Shown: one piece after another, positions 28,230 through 38,638 of the stretch
Layout of the letters: every line of letters begins with the position of its first letter
Position numbering within the stretch: position 1 is the stretch's first letter
Assembly (NCBI GenBank): GCA_028277945.1
Contig: JANQFH010000021.1
Location: forward strand, 248,001 to 312,000
Direction: 5' to 3'
DNA length: 64,000 nucleotides
Origin: Oligoflexia bacterium
Lineage (GTDB): Bacteria > Bdellovibrionota_G > JANQFH01
The notes under the pieces: generated by a model
Told to the model about the DNA's origin: nothing
Seen by the model: the letters and a program-made list of their open reading frames with translations, nothing else
The model's database searches: none
Translations under genes and position numbers: made by a program

Positions 28230-29107
28230 ATCCGTACCTCAACAAAGGCGGCAAAAGTATCCGCACTCGGATCAAAATGGCGCGCATAGGTTAAGCCAAG
28301 CCAAGCCCGTTGAGCGGTTATCAGAAAGCCGGCACCAAAGAAGGAATTGTCGCGAATACGATCCCAACCAAAACCACTACGTATCGTAAAGTCCGGCGTA
28401 ATACTGTAGAGGCCGCCAAAGTGTAGGTTGGTGGTTTCCGTCGCAGTGGTTGAAAAATCTTGCACGACGTCCATCACTAGAGCACTGCGTTCATCGGGAC
28501 GTACGGCAATACCACCGCTGACGAGTAGAGGTATATTAGGATCTCCATCGCCTTCAAATATGTTGTGTATGGTAGCCGCAGCAGAGATTTTCGGTGTGAT
28601 GAAGTACAGTAGGCCGGCGTCCATGGTAAAACCGTCTGGTCCAGTGAGAACAGGACTTTCAATCGAGCTCTGGTAGTACTTGCCGGAAATACCCGCGGAG
28701 AGCCCGGGAGTCAGATTACCGGCAACTGCCAAGGTAAACTGGGTGTATTTGACCCCGTTACCAAAGATATCTTGGTTGACGTGGTCAAAGCTAAAGCCGG
28801 TAGCGAAGCGCTCGGTATCGGTTGCATCGATGATGGAACCACTATAGGTGTCTATGTCAAAGCGACTCGAGGTCAGCCAGTCTGCAGCAATAGTTAGGGA
28901 ACGATTCTGGCCAATGCCCGCAGGGTTCAATAGAATCGCACTGTTATCATTGGCAAGAGCACGGTAGGCACCGCCCAGTGACAGGGGCGAGCCCTTGAGC
29001 AGTCCGAGGGTAAAGTCTGTATCCAGAACTCCTTGCGCCAAGGCAGAACCAGTTAGATAACTTATTGAGATGAGTAAGCCAATAACACTGTTGTGTATGC
29101 ACTGCAT
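28226..29107 (-). CDS. PorV/PorQ-like outer-membrane protein
   Basis: Signal 'MQCIHNSVIGLLISISYLTGSALAQG'; 'GSPLSLGGAYRALANDNSAILLNPAGIGQ' typical of PorV/UPF0164-like barrels; C-terminal 'FAAFVEVRI'. ATG 29107 chosen. Confidence 0.68.
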   Translation of the reverse strand: MQCIHNSVIGLLISISYLTGSALAQGVLDTDFTLGLLKGSPLSLGGAYRALANDNSAILLNPAGIGQNRSLTIAADWLTSSRFDIDTYSGSIIDATDTERFATGFSFDHVNQDIFGNGVKYTQFTLAVAGNLTPGLSAGISGKYYQSSIESPVLTGPDGFTMDAGLLYFITPKISAAATIHNIFEGDGDPNIPLLVSGGIAVRPDERSALVMDVVQDFSTTATETTNLHFGGLYSITPDFTIRSGFGWDRIRDNSFFGAGFLITAQRAWLGLTYARHFDPSADTFAAFVEVRI

Positions 29108-29213
29108 TATACGCTGGAATTTAGGATTTTTTTTCACGACGCCGCTCAAATAACATAAATAGCTGATTTTGAAAATATTTGTAAGAGTCTGAGGCATGCG
29201 GTACAATTAAAAG

Positions 29214-31628
29214 ATGGGCTCACCCAAGAAGAAAGCGTCAAAAAAAGAGGATGCACTGGTCCTGCCGCTGTTGCCGGTAAAGGATACGGTTATCTTTCCC
29301 CATATCTACAGCCCGCTGTTTGTGGGTCGCGAACCCTCGCTGCTGGCGATTGAACAGGCGCTTAAGGGCAACAAACTTCTCTTCCTTACCGCGCAGAAGA
29401 GCGAGCATGAAGAGCTGCCCAAACCTGGCGGCCTTTATAATAGTGGCTGTATTACCTCTATTGTCAGGGTTCACAAGCTACCCACCGGCACGATGAAGAT
29501 CCTGGTACAAGGGGTTAGTCGCGCTAACGTGCTGCGTTTCTTGGAGACCTCCCCCTATATGCGCGTGGAGGTGGCGCCCGTGAACGAGCCTAGCGTCGGT
29601 GGCGAAGATGAAGAGACAGCACGTAATCTGCTCTACAACGTTAAGGACAATCTTGAGAAGATGATCTCCATGGGCAAGATGCTGTCACCTGATCTGCTCA
29701 TTTCAATTGATGACATTACTGAGCCAGCCAAGTTTGCCGATCTGGTAGCGGCAAAATTTGGCTTTGATGTCGAAGAGCTGCAAGACATTCTTGAGACCTT
29801 GGACCCACTGATGCGGCTGCATAAGGTCCATGATCTCGTTCTAGCAGAGCTTGACGTCCTGAGCGCAAAGCGGGAGGTGGAATTTCCCAAGATGGAAATG
29901 CCGCATGGTCGGCGTGAACAGTATCTGCGAGATCAATTGAAAGCTATACGTAATGAGCTTGGTGAGAGTGACCCGCGTTCTGAAGAGATCCAAGAGTATC
30001 GACGCCGGCTAAACAACGTCAAGATGCCAGCAGAGGTTTTAGAAGAGGCGGAGAGACAGATGCGGCGTCTTGAGGGGATGCACCCAGAAGCCGCTGAGGC
30101 CAGCATTGTCAGGACTTATTTAGATTACCTTATTGAAATCCCTTGGCTAAAGAACAGCAAGGATAACATTGACTTAAAAGCAGCCAAGAAGATTCTCGAT
30201 CGAGATCACTACGGCCTTGATATTGTCAAAGACCGTATTCTCGAGTTTCTTGGTGTCTGCAAACTGAAGCAGAACATGAAGGGGCCCATTCTCTGTCTTG
30301 TAGGGCCGCCGGGTGTTGGTAAGACCTCGCTTGGACGCTCGATTGCTCAAGCCATGGGGCGAGAGTTTGTCCGTTGTTCCTTGGGAGGCGTGAAGGATGA
30401 GGCTGAGATACGTGGCCACCGTCGTACCTATGTGGGTGCCATGCCCGGTAAAATTATACAGGGGCTTAAGCAGGCGGGAACCAACAATCCCGTCTTTATT
30501 CTAGATGAGGTTGACAAGGTAGGCGCAGACTTTCGTGGGGATCCGGCTGCAGCACTACTTGAGGTACTGGATCCAGAGCAGAATGACACTTTCCGTGATC
30601 ATTATCTTAATCTTCCCTTTGATCTGTCTAATGTGATGTTCATTGCCACCGCCAATCTGACCGATCCCATTCCAGTGGCGCTAAAGGATAGAATGGAGGT
30701 CATCCAGATTGCGGGGTATACGCCGGAAGAGAAGTTAGAGATTGCTAAACAGTACTTGGTACCCAAGCAACTCAAAGAAAATGGTATTAGTAATCGTTAT
30801 TTAAAGATCGGCAAGCGTGCCTGTCTGAAGATTATTGAAGGTTATACACGCGAAGCGGGAGTACGTGAGCTGGAACGTAAACTCGGTGCGGTTAGTCGTA
30901 AGGTGGCAAGAAAAGTGGCAGAAGGCGAGACCAAGACCGTCACTATTAACGACAAAAATTTACAGAAGTATCTTGGTGCGACAAAATATCGTTCTGAACT
31001 TGAACGCCACGATGTCGGCGTGGGCTGTGCTATTGGCCTCGCCTGGACTGCTTTTGGTGGTGATACGCTGCTCATCGAGGTCAGTCTGATGCGCGGTAAA
31101 GGCAAGCTGACCATCACCGGATCTCTTGGTGATGTCATGAAAGAGTCGGTTAAGGCGGCAGTGAGTTTTGTGCGTGCAAATGCTCCGCGTTGGAAGTTAC
31201 CAGAGAGCCTTTTTTCTAGCTATGACACGCATGTCCATATACCCGAAGGAGCGACTCCGAAAGATGGGCCTTCAGCAGGGGTTACGATTGCTACGGCAGT
31301 TGTTTCTGCCTTCGCCAAGGTGAAGGTACGCAATGACATTGCCATGACCGGGGAGGTCACCCTGCGTGGCCGCATTCTTCCCGTGGGCGGTATCAAAGAG
31401 AAGATCCTTGCTGCAGGTAGACATAAGATTTCGCATGTGATCATCCCAGAAAAGAACAAGCCAGATCTTAAGGAGATTCCGGCGCAATTGTTGACAGGAG
31501 TTACAGTGACTACCGTCAGTACGATGGAAGATGTTCTTGACATCGCTCTGGTTGGCGGTATTTCTTCACTCATCAAGAAGAGCGCGGCTATTGACGAAAG
31601 TGGCTTCGAGCCAGGTGTAGCCGTTTAA
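29214..31628 (+). CDS. lon: ATP-dependent endopeptidase Lon
   Basis: 804 aa; 'GPPGVGKTSLGRSIAQAMGREFVRCSLGGVKDEAEIRGHRRTYVGAMPGKI'; 'PKDGPSAGVTIATA' Ser-Lys protease motif. Confidence 0.97.
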   Translation: MGSPKKKASKKEDALVLPLLPVKDTVIFPHIYSPLFVGREPSLLAIEQALKGNKLLFLTAQKSEHEELPKPGGLYNSGCITSIVRVHKLPTGTMKILVQGVSRANVLRFLETSPYMRVEVAPVNEPSVGGEDEETARNLLYNVKDNLEKMISMGKMLSPDLLISIDDITEPAKFADLVAAKFGFDVEELQDILETLDPLMRLHKVHDLVLAELDVLSAKREVEFPKMEMPHGRREQYLRDQLKAIRNELGESDPRSEEIQEYRRRLNNVKMPAEVLEEAERQMRRLEGMHPEAAEASIVRTYLDYLIEIPWLKNSKDNIDLKAAKKILDRDHYGLDIVKDRILEFLGVCKLKQNMKGPILCLVGPPGVGKTSLGRSIAQAMGREFVRCSLGGVKDEAEIRGHRRTYVGAMPGKIIQGLKQAGTNNPVFILDEVDKVGADFRGDPAAALLEVLDPEQNDTFRDHYLNLPFDLSNVMFIATANLTDPIPVALKDRMEVIQIAGYTPEEKLEIAKQYLVPKQLKENGISNRYLKIGKRACLKIIEGYTREAGVRELERKLGAVSRKVARKVAEGETKTVTINDKNLQKYLGATKYRSELERHDVGVGCAIGLAWTAFGGDTLLIEVSLMRGKGKLTITGSLGDVMKESVKAAVSFVRANAPRWKLPESLFSSYDTHVHIPEGATPKDGPSAGVTIATAVVSAFAKVKVRNDIAMTGEVTLRGRILPVGGIKEKILAAGRHKISHVIIPEKNKPDLKEIPAQLLTGVTVTTVSTMEDVLDIALVGGISSLIKKSAAIDESGFEPGVAV

Positions 31629-31634
31629 AGCCAG

Positions 31635-32675
31635 GTGATGAACTTACATATCGACCTGCTTGTCATAGTCCTTCTCCTGTGTTGTTCAGCCTTTTTTTCC
31701 AGTTCTGAGACGGCACTATTTTCACTGAATCGTTTACGTTTGAAACGTAAGGCCGAGAAACACCCACTCTCCTCTTGGTTTGTGAGTCGGCTGCTTGAAC
31801 ATCCAAGGAGTCTGCTACAGATCATTCTGATCGGTAACGAAGTCACGAACACGGCGACTTCAGTGGTGGTTGCTGCCTTCTGTTATAATCTCTTTCATGA
31901 CAAGGTTCCTCCGGTAATTGCCACACTTATACCCGTAGTTGTCGCCACCCCTCTGTTGATGATCTTTGGTGAGATTGGCCCAAAGGCTGTCGCCATCCAA
32001 AGACCTGAACAGATATCTCGTCTCAATGCGCCGCTGTTAACGGTTTTTTCATTTGTCGTTCGCCCGTTACAGCTGGTGATCGATAGGTTTGTACGCTGGT
32101 TTGTAGAAGGAGTGTTGCGCGTTCCATTGCGCAGCCGTGTCGATCTGGCAGCGAATCTCGATGAAGATACCTTTCGCTCCATGCTTGATATCACCCATAG
32201 CGAAGGCGAAGTCGAAGGTAGTGAACGCGAGTTTATACACCGGGTTCTCGAATTAGATGATATCCAGGTCAGAGAACTTATGACCAGGCGAGAGAAGGTT
32301 TTTGCTCTAGAGCTGTCAACACCTTTGGAGAAGAGCATCGATGAAATAAAACGACAGCGATTCTCTAGAATTCCAATCTATCAAAACAGTAGCAGCAAGA
32401 TCGTTGGCATACTCTATACAAAAGATTTGCTGCGTCAGCACAACGGCAGTCGCGGATATCTTAAGTCTTTGATGCGCTCCGCTTACATTATTCCGCAAAC
32501 GAGAAACGTCTCAAAGCTGCTACGCGATTTTCAAGAACACCGTATTCATATAGCGATTGTCGTTAATGAGTATGGCGACTTTGTTGGTGTGATTACGATG
32601 CAAGACATCCTTGAGCGCCTGTTTGGTAGTGGCTTTCCAGAGCAAGTCGAAGAGATGCAGAGGCCAGACGTATGA
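31635..32675 (+). CDS. CNNM/hemolysin-family transporter with CBS domains
   Basis: 'LLLCCSAFFSSSETALFSLNRLRLKRKAEKH'; 'VRELMTRREKVFALE'; 'HIAIVVNEYGDFVGVITMQDILE'. Confidence 0.88.
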   Translation: MMNLHIDLLVIVLLLCCSAFFSSSETALFSLNRLRLKRKAEKHPLSSWFVSRLLEHPRSLLQIILIGNEVTNTATSVVVAAFCYNLFHDKVPPVIATLIPVVVATPLLMIFGEIGPKAVAIQRPEQISRLNAPLLTVFSFVVRPLQLVIDRFVRWFVEGVLRVPLRSRVDLAANLDEDTFRSMLDITHSEGEVEGSEREFIHRVLELDDIQVRELMTRREKVFALELSTPLEKSIDEIKRQRFSRIPIYQNSSSKIVGILYTKDLLRQHNGSRGYLKSLMRSAYIIPQTRNVSKLLRDFQEHRIHIAIVVNEYGDFVGVITMQDILERLFGSGFPEQVEEMQRPDV

Positions 32676-33916
32676 CGTTGGTGTGGGTTTTTCTGGCTAT
32701 TTTGGCCTGTCTAGTAGCAGAGGGTTTTTTTAGTGGCTCTGAGATTGCCATTGTCTCTATCAATCGCGTGCGCCTGAGAAGCTTGGTGGCCAAGGGTAAC
32801 GAAAAGGCGAAGATGGTGGCGCAACTGCTACGCAACCCTGAGTGGTTACTTGGTACCACTTTACTGGGGACCAATGTTTCAACGGTGACGGCAGGAACCT
32901 TGGCAACTTACGTTGTCATCACACTCTTGGGAGAGCAGTACAGCTATGTCGCTATTATCATCATGGCACCGATAATTTTGATCTTTTCGGAGATCGTACC
33001 GAAGACCATTGCCCATGTGCGGACCGAGACATTTGCTTTAAGTGTGGTGGGCCCACTTCATGTTGCGCGGACGCTTTTGAAACCCTTAGTGTGGTTGCTT
33101 GCTAGAGTTTCCAAGTTGTTTACGGCTACAACTTCTAAGAGTGGCATGACCCGAAGTCCGTTGATGACACGCGAAGATCTGGAATTCGCCATTCGTTCAG
33201 CTGGTCAGCGTGGTGGGTTGAAGGCGATTGAGCGGCAAATGATACATCGCATTTTTGAGTTTCAAGACACCACGGTCGACGAGGTGATGATCCCACTCAT
33301 TGAGGTGGTTGCTTTAGCGGCTGATGCCAAGGTTGAGGACGCTGTTAACATCACGGTGAAGCAGGGGATTTCGCGTATTCCTATCTACCAGGATCGTGTC
33401 GATAACATTGTTGGTGTACTGGTGACTTCCGATCTGCTCTTCCAAGATCGCAAAGATGCGAAAGACCTCTCTGAGCTGATGCGCCCACCGGTTTTTGTGC
33501 CTGAGTCCAAGCCTATCAAGGATATGCTACAGGAGTTTCGCAGATCTTCGGTCAATCTTGCTGTGGTTGTTGATGAGTATGGCGGGGCTGTTGGAATTGT
33601 TACGGTCGAAGATATACTTGAGGAGGTCGTTGGTGAGATTGAGGATGAGTATGACCGGCGTAAGCAGCTGTATAAAAAAATTCGTAAAAATCTGTTTGTT
33701 GTAGATCCGCGTATTGAAATCGATCGGCTGCGCGAACTGCTAGGTATTGAGATTCCGGCTGGCGATTATGAGACGCTTGCGGGTTTTCTGCTGACTGAGA
33801 TGAAACGCATTCCCAAGGTGGGTGAGCGGGTACGTTATGGGACCTACACCTTCCGGGTTACCGATGCTACTGACCGCGCCATCGAACAGGTGCAGATTTC
33901 CATCGACTCGCGTTAA
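32672..33916 (+). CDS. CNNM/hemolysin-family transporter with CBS and CorC_HlyC domains
   Basis: 'VAEGFFSGSEIAIVSINRVRLRSLVAKGN'; 'VDEVMIPLIEVVALAAD'; 'NLAVVVDEYGGAVGIVTVEDILEEVVGEIEDEYD'. Confidence 0.9.
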   Translation: MTLVWVFLAILACLVAEGFFSGSEIAIVSINRVRLRSLVAKGNEKAKMVAQLLRNPEWLLGTTLLGTNVSTVTAGTLATYVVITLLGEQYSYVAIIIMAPIILIFSEIVPKTIAHVRTETFALSVVGPLHVARTLLKPLVWLLARVSKLFTATTSKSGMTRSPLMTREDLEFAIRSAGQRGGLKAIERQMIHRIFEFQDTTVDEVMIPLIEVVALAADAKVEDAVNITVKQGISRIPIYQDRVDNIVGVLVTSDLLFQDRKDAKDLSELMRPPVFVPESKPIKDMLQEFRRSSVNLAVVVDEYGGAVGIVTVEDILEEVVGEIEDEYDRRKQLYKKIRKNLFVVDPRIEIDRLRELLGIEIPAGDYETLAGFLLTEMKRIPKVGERVRYGTYTFRVTDATDRAIEQVQISIDSR

Positions 33917-33933
33917 AACTAGGGGAAACTAGG

Positions 33934-33945
33934 GGGACGGAGGTT
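33934..33945 (+). repeat. GGGACGGAGGTT dispersed repeat core, copy 1
   Basis: Exact 12-mer (inverse AACCTCCGTCCC) just downstream of the CNNM gene stop. Confidence 0.7.
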
Positions 33946-34084
33946 GGATCTCGATGCATCCGTATTCAAGAAATAATTCTATAAAAACAATTAGTTAGAT
34001 TTCAACAGGGTGCTGGCGGCGATCGCTTGCGCGATTCTACCATTGCCGGTATATACCGCAGTGAAAAACCACTCGGAGGATGCA

Positions 34085-34798
34085 ATGATGAAAAAGGATT
34101 TTCTCTATGAAGGCAAGGCCAAGATCCTCTACCAGACGGAACAACCGGACCGTGTGGTTGCCTACTTCAAAGACGACGCGACAGGTTTTGATGGCACTAA
34201 AAGGGGCAAGATTGTCGATAAGGGGGTGGTCAATGCCTCAGTGAGTGCGGCGCTCTTCAAGACTCTCGAGGGTCACGGCATAGCGACTCACTTTATTGAG
34301 AGGATTTCTGATCGCGAGCTACTGTTTGAAAAGCTGGATATTATCTTAGTCGAAGTGATTGTTCGCAATGTTGCTGCTGGTAGCATTTGTAAGCGACTTG
34401 GGCTTGAGAGAGGTCAAAAGTTTGAGCCGCCGTTAGTAGAGTTTTTCTATAAAAATGATGAGCTTCACGATCCGCTCATTCGTGATGACCATGTGCTGTT
34501 ACTTGGCTTGGCAACAAAAAACGAAATCGAACATTTAAAAAAGCAGGCGCTCAAGGTCAATCATGTGTTGTGCGAGGTTTTTGATAAGGTGGGCATTACG
34601 CTAGTAGATTTCAAATTGGAGTTTGGTCGCACCAAAGATGGCACCGTGTTGTTGGGCGATGAAATCTGTCCTGATACCTGCAGGCTGTGGGATAAAGAGA
34701 GCGGTAAAGTGCTTGATAAAGATCGGTTTCGTTTTGACATGGGCGAGGTAGAATCTGCCTACCAGGAAGTATTGCAGCGCATTGGAGTCTTAGGTTGA
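34085..34798 (+). CDS. purC: Phosphoribosylaminoimidazole-succinocarboxamide synthase
   Basis: 'LYEGKAKILYQTEQPDRVVAYFKDDATGFDGTKRG...GHGIATHFIERISDRELLFEKLDIILVEVIVRNVAAGSICKRLG'. Start set at ATG 34085 after 'GGAGGA'. Confidence 0.95.
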   Translation: MMKKDFLYEGKAKILYQTEQPDRVVAYFKDDATGFDGTKRGKIVDKGVVNASVSAALFKTLEGHGIATHFIERISDRELLFEKLDIILVEVIVRNVAAGSICKRLGLERGQKFEPPLVEFFYKNDELHDPLIRDDHVLLLGLATKNEIEHLKKQALKVNHVLCEVFDKVGITLVDFKLEFGRTKDGTVLLGDEICPDTCRLWDKESGKVLDKDRFRFDMGEVESAYQEVLQRIGVLG

Positions 34799-35031
34799 AG
34801 CGGGTCAATGTATACATTACGCCGAAACAAGAGGTGCTCGACCCACAGGGTAAGGCAATCCAGGCCAGTTTAGACCTTATCGGCTTTGCCGGTATTGTAG
34901 AGATACGTCTCGGTAAGTTTATCCAGATGAGAATGGAAAATCCCAATAGTGAAACGCTCGATTCTATTTGTAATAAGCTTCTTGCCAATACCGTCATCGA
35001 AGATTATCGTTATGAAATCCTTGATGAATGA
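34795..35031 (+). CDS. purS: FGAM synthase subunit PurS
   Basis: 'KRVNVYITPKQEVLDPQGKAIQASLDLIGFAGIVEIRLGKFIQMRME'. Confidence 0.93.
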   Translation: MKRVNVYITPKQEVLDPQGKAIQASLDLIGFAGIVEIRLGKFIQMRMENPNSETLDSICNKLLANTVIEDYRYEILDE

Positions 35032-35046
35032 ACAGGTACTGCAGTG

Positions 35047-37269
35047 ATGCAGGATTTCCTGTTTGCCGACCACTCCTCTTACATCAATACTGCTAAAGAG
35101 ATGGGACTTACCTCTGAGGAGGCGCAGTTGGCCATGAACAAGCTTGGCCGACGACCCAACTACGTTGAGCTGGGAATGATCGCGGCGATGTGGAGCGAGC
35201 ACTGTAGCTACAAAAGCAGTCGGCTTTTACTCAAAAACCTACCTACAGAGGGCAAGCATGTCTTGCAGGGTCCGGGCGAAAACGCCGGTATCGTTGACTT
35301 TGGTGATGGTTTGGCGCTCTGTTTCAAGATTGAGAGCCACAACCATCCGTCGTTTATCGAGCCTTACCAGGGTGCGGCCACAGGTGTTGGTGGTATTCTG
35401 CGTGATATCTTTACCATGGGAGCTCGCCCTGTAGCCTTTATGAACAGTTTACGCTTTGGCCAACCTGAAGATGCTCGTAGTCGTTATCTGGTCAAGGGCG
35501 TGGTTCAGGGGATTGGTGGTTATGGTAACTGCGTGGGCATACCCACGGTTGGTGGTGAAGCCTACTTTGACACCGCCTATCAGGGTAACATTTTGGTGAA
35601 TGCCTTTTGTGTTGGTGTCGTCGACAGAGAAAAGATATTCCTAGCGCGTGCACAGGGTGAGGGCAACCTCGTTGTCTACCTTGGTTCTAAGACGGGCCGC
35701 GATGGTATCCACGGCGCCACTATGGCAAGCGATAGCCTTAGCTCAGAGGCGGAGCAGCGTCGACCGACGGTTCAGGTTGGCGACCCATTTACCGGTAAAC
35801 TCCTCATGGAAGCGACGTTGGCTATGATGGCGGAGGGTCTCATTGTTGGCATACAGGATATGGGGGCTGCAGGCCTGACCTGTTCGATTGCCGAGATGAG
35901 TTCCAAGGGCAAGTGTGGCATGGAGGTAGACCTGGCTCTTGTGCCTTGTCGTGAGAAACAGATGGGGCCACATGAGATTTTGCTGAGCGAGAGCCAAGAA
36001 CGTATGCTGTTGGTGTGCCGGCCAGATGATCGACAGGCAGTTTTTGACATCGCTAAGAAGTGGGGTGTGGATGCCGCGGTGATTGGTCAGGTGACCGCGA
36101 CTCCACGTCTGCGTCTAAAATTTCATGGCGAAGCTGTGGTTGATCTGCCGCCAGAAATCCTTAATGAGGCGGCGCCAGTCTACAGACGACCCACACAACA
36201 GCCAGGGCAGAGAGCAGAGTACGCCGAGAAGACAGCAGAACACAGTGTTGGTAAAGATGCTGGCGAGTTGCTGGTGGCGCTGCTGCGGTCACCCAATCTT
36301 GGCTGTCGACGTTGGATTTACCAACAGTACGATCACAGTATTGGCACGGATGTTGTCTTTGGCCCTGGGGGTGATGCGGCACTACTGCGACTTAAAGGTT
36401 CCTCTTTGGGTCTGGCGATGAGCTGTAATGGCAATGGCTCCTACTGTGCTGCGGATCCTTATAAGGGCGCGATGATTGCAGTATGTGAGTCAGCACGCAA
36501 TCTCGCCTGTGTTGGTGCCACACCACTGGGTTTAAGCAATTGTCTCAACTTTGGTAACCCAGAGCATCCAGAGATCATGTGGCAATTTGAACGCACGATT
36601 GCCGGCATGCGGACCGCATGCGAGCGCCTAGATATACCGGTGATCAGCGGCAACGTCAGCTTTTATAATGAGAACAATACGACGGACATCCCTCCCACAC
36701 CTGTGATTGCCATGTGCGGCCGAGTCGAAAGGGTTTGTCGTGATGTTACGGCCAACTTTTGCCAGTCCGGTGACGACATCTATCTCCTTGGCGCTACTCT
36801 GCCTTCGGGTTGTCTGCAGGGTGAGATCGCCCGTTTGCTCTTTCCTGAGCGTGGCTGGCCACCATGTCCTGACATTGATGTTGGCTTAGAGCTGAGCGTG
36901 CATCAGGTTGTGCGGGAGTTGGTTGCATCTGGCTATATTCATACAGCTCACGACTGTGCGGAGGGTGGTCTTGCCGTGGCTCTTGCTGAGTGCTGTTGCA
37001 GTACCACGGGGATTGGCGCCAAAGTCAAGCTGTCATCGGATTTCACCGCCTTGGACCTCTTTACCGAAGAACAGTCACGTGTCATCATTGCCGCAGCAAA
37101 GCAGCATGCTGTGAAAATCCAAGCAGTTGCTGAGAAACACGGCTGTCCGTTGCAGCAAATCGGCACAACCGGAGGTGAGAGGCTTGAGATTGCGGGTCTG
37201 TTATCACTGCCTGTTGTCGAGGTACAGAACGCCCGGAATGACTTTTTTTCTACCTGTTTTAGGAACTGA
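35047..37269 (+). CDS. purL: Phosphoribosylformylglycinamidine synthase PurL (small type)
   Basis: '[12 protein letters not shown]...[49 protein letters not shown]'; about 740 aa with no glutaminase domain. Confidence 0.96.
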   Translation: MQDFLFADHSSYINTAKEMGLTSEEAQLAMNKLGRRPNYVELGMIAAMWSEHCSYKSSRLLLKNLPTEGKHVLQGPGENAGIVDFGDGLALCFKIESHNHPSFIEPYQGAATGVGGILRDIFTMGARPVAFMNSLRFGQPEDARSRYLVKGVVQGIGGYGNCVGIPTVGGEAYFDTAYQGNILVNAFCVGVVDREKIFLARAQGEGNLVVYLGSKTGRDGIHGATMASDSLSSEAEQRRPTVQVGDPFTGKLLMEATLAMMAEGLIVGIQDMGAAGLTCSIAEMSSKGKCGMEVDLALVPCREKQMGPHEILLSESQERMLLVCRPDDRQAVFDIAKKWGVDAAVIGQVTATPRLRLKFHGEAVVDLPPEILNEAAPVYRRPTQQPGQRAEYAEKTAEHSVGKDAGELLVALLRSPNLGCRRWIYQQYDHSIGTDVVFGPGGDAALLRLKGSSLGLAMSCNGNGSYCAADPYKGAMIAVCESARNLACVGATPLGLSNCLNFGNPEHPEIMWQFERTIAGMRTACERLDIPVISGNVSFYNENNTTDIPPTPVIAMCGRVERVCRDVTANFCQSGDDIYLLGATLPSGCLQGEIARLLFPERGWPPCPDIDVGLELSVHQVVRELVASGYIHTAHDCAEGGLAVALAECCCSTTGIGAKVKLSSDFTALDLFTEEQSRVIIAAAKQHAVKIQAVAEKHGCPLQQIGTTGGERLEIAGLLSLPVVEVQNARNDFFSTCFRN

Positions 37270-37271
37270 CA

Positions 37272-38636
37272 ATGTGTGGCATCTTTTCAGCTTGGGGAAT
37301 AGAAGACGCTAGCAACCACGTCTACCTTGGACTCTACGCCTTGCAACACCGTGGGCAAGAGAGTTTTGGTATTGTTTCTACAGATGGCGAGCAGTTTTAT
37401 ATGAAGAAGAAGATGTGCCTGGTGGCTGATGCTTTCCATCCAACCACGTTGAAGATGTTGCGTGGTCGAGGTGCGATTGGTCATGTGCGCTACTCGACCA
37501 GTGGCCCTAGCGTGATGCGCAACATGCAACCCATCCACGCACAGCTCCACGATGGTGAAGTAGCACTTGCCCATAATGGGAACCTTGTGAACGCACCGAC
37601 TTTAAGAAGGCAGCTGCATCAGGAAGGCATGATCTTTCAATCCAGTTTGGACACCGAGCTTATATTTCATCTGATGGCGCGCTCGCAGGCGACCAGTCTG
37701 AAGGAACGTTTTTTTGAGTCCCTAACACAGGTACGGGGTGCCTACTCGTTGGTAATGATGACTCATAATCAGCTGCTGCTGGCACGCGACCCCTATGGCT
37801 ATCGTCCGTTGATTCTTGGGGAGTACCGTGATGGATTAGTGGCCGGCAGCGAGACATGTGCCTTTGACCTTATTGGTGCCAAGTTTGTCAGAGAGTTGGA
37901 GCCAGGAGAGGTGGTCTGTGTGGACCAACAAGGCAAGACGACGTCTGATTTTCTGCCGAGAGTGGCGCGACAGGCGTATTGTGTGTTTGAGCACGTTTAT
38001 TTAGCTCGACCGGACAGTCACGTCTTTGGCGAAAATGTCTACTCAGCTCGTAAAGCCATGGGCCGCCGACTGGCGCAAGAACACCCGGTTACAGCGGATG
38101 TTGTCGTTCCAGTACCAGATTCAGGGGTTCCGGCCGCACTTGGCTACAGTGAGGAGTGTAAGATACCATTTGATTTTGGTCTAATCCGAAACCACTACGT
38201 TCACCGGACATTTATAGAGCCAGACCAGAGAATTCGTAATTTTGGCGTGCGTGTAAAGCTCAATCTACAGCGCACCATTCTCAAAAACAAAAGTGTTGTG
38301 GTAGTGGATGATTCTATCGTACGTGGCACTACCAGCCGTAAGATTATCGGCATGCTCCGAGAAGCAGGTGCGAGAAGTGTGCACATGCGAGTCAGCTCAC
38401 CGGCGATCACGCATCCGTGCCATTTTGGTATAGACACACCGACGCGACAGGAGCTGATTGGTGCCAACAAGAGTGTCGAGGAGATTCGTGGCTATCTTAA
38501 CGTTGACTCCCTTGGCTACCTTAGTCAGGAGGGCATGTTGAGCGTTTTAGCGCAGACAAAGGATTCCTACTGTGTCGGTTGTTTTAGCGGCCGCTATCCA
38601 GAAGCTGTTGATGTTGAATTAACCAACCCGTCCTAG
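37272..38636 (+). CDS. purF: Amidophosphoribosyltransferase
   Basis: 'MCGIFSAWGIEDASNHVYLGLYALQHRGQESFGIV'; 'VVVDDSIVRGTTSRKIIGMLREAGA'. Confidence 0.96.
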   Translation: MCGIFSAWGIEDASNHVYLGLYALQHRGQESFGIVSTDGEQFYMKKKMCLVADAFHPTTLKMLRGRGAIGHVRYSTSGPSVMRNMQPIHAQLHDGEVALAHNGNLVNAPTLRRQLHQEGMIFQSSLDTELIFHLMARSQATSLKERFFESLTQVRGAYSLVMMTHNQLLLARDPYGYRPLILGEYRDGLVAGSETCAFDLIGAKFVRELEPGEVVCVDQQGKTTSDFLPRVARQAYCVFEHVYLARPDSHVFGENVYSARKAMGRRLAQEHPVTADVVVPVPDSGVPAALGYSEECKIPFDFGLIRNHYVHRTFIEPDQRIRNFGVRVKLNLQRTILKNKSVVVVDDSIVRGTTSRKIIGMLREAGARSVHMRVSSPAITHPCHFGIDTPTRQELIGANKSVEEIRGYLNVDSLGYLSQEGMLSVLAQTKDSYCVGCFSGRYPEAVDVELTNPS

Positions 38637-38638
38637 CC

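Noticed and set aside
33917-34084. Possible purine riboswitch upstream of purC
   Set aside because: No recognisable conserved riboswitch core or convincing stems by eye; would need Infernal/Rfam.
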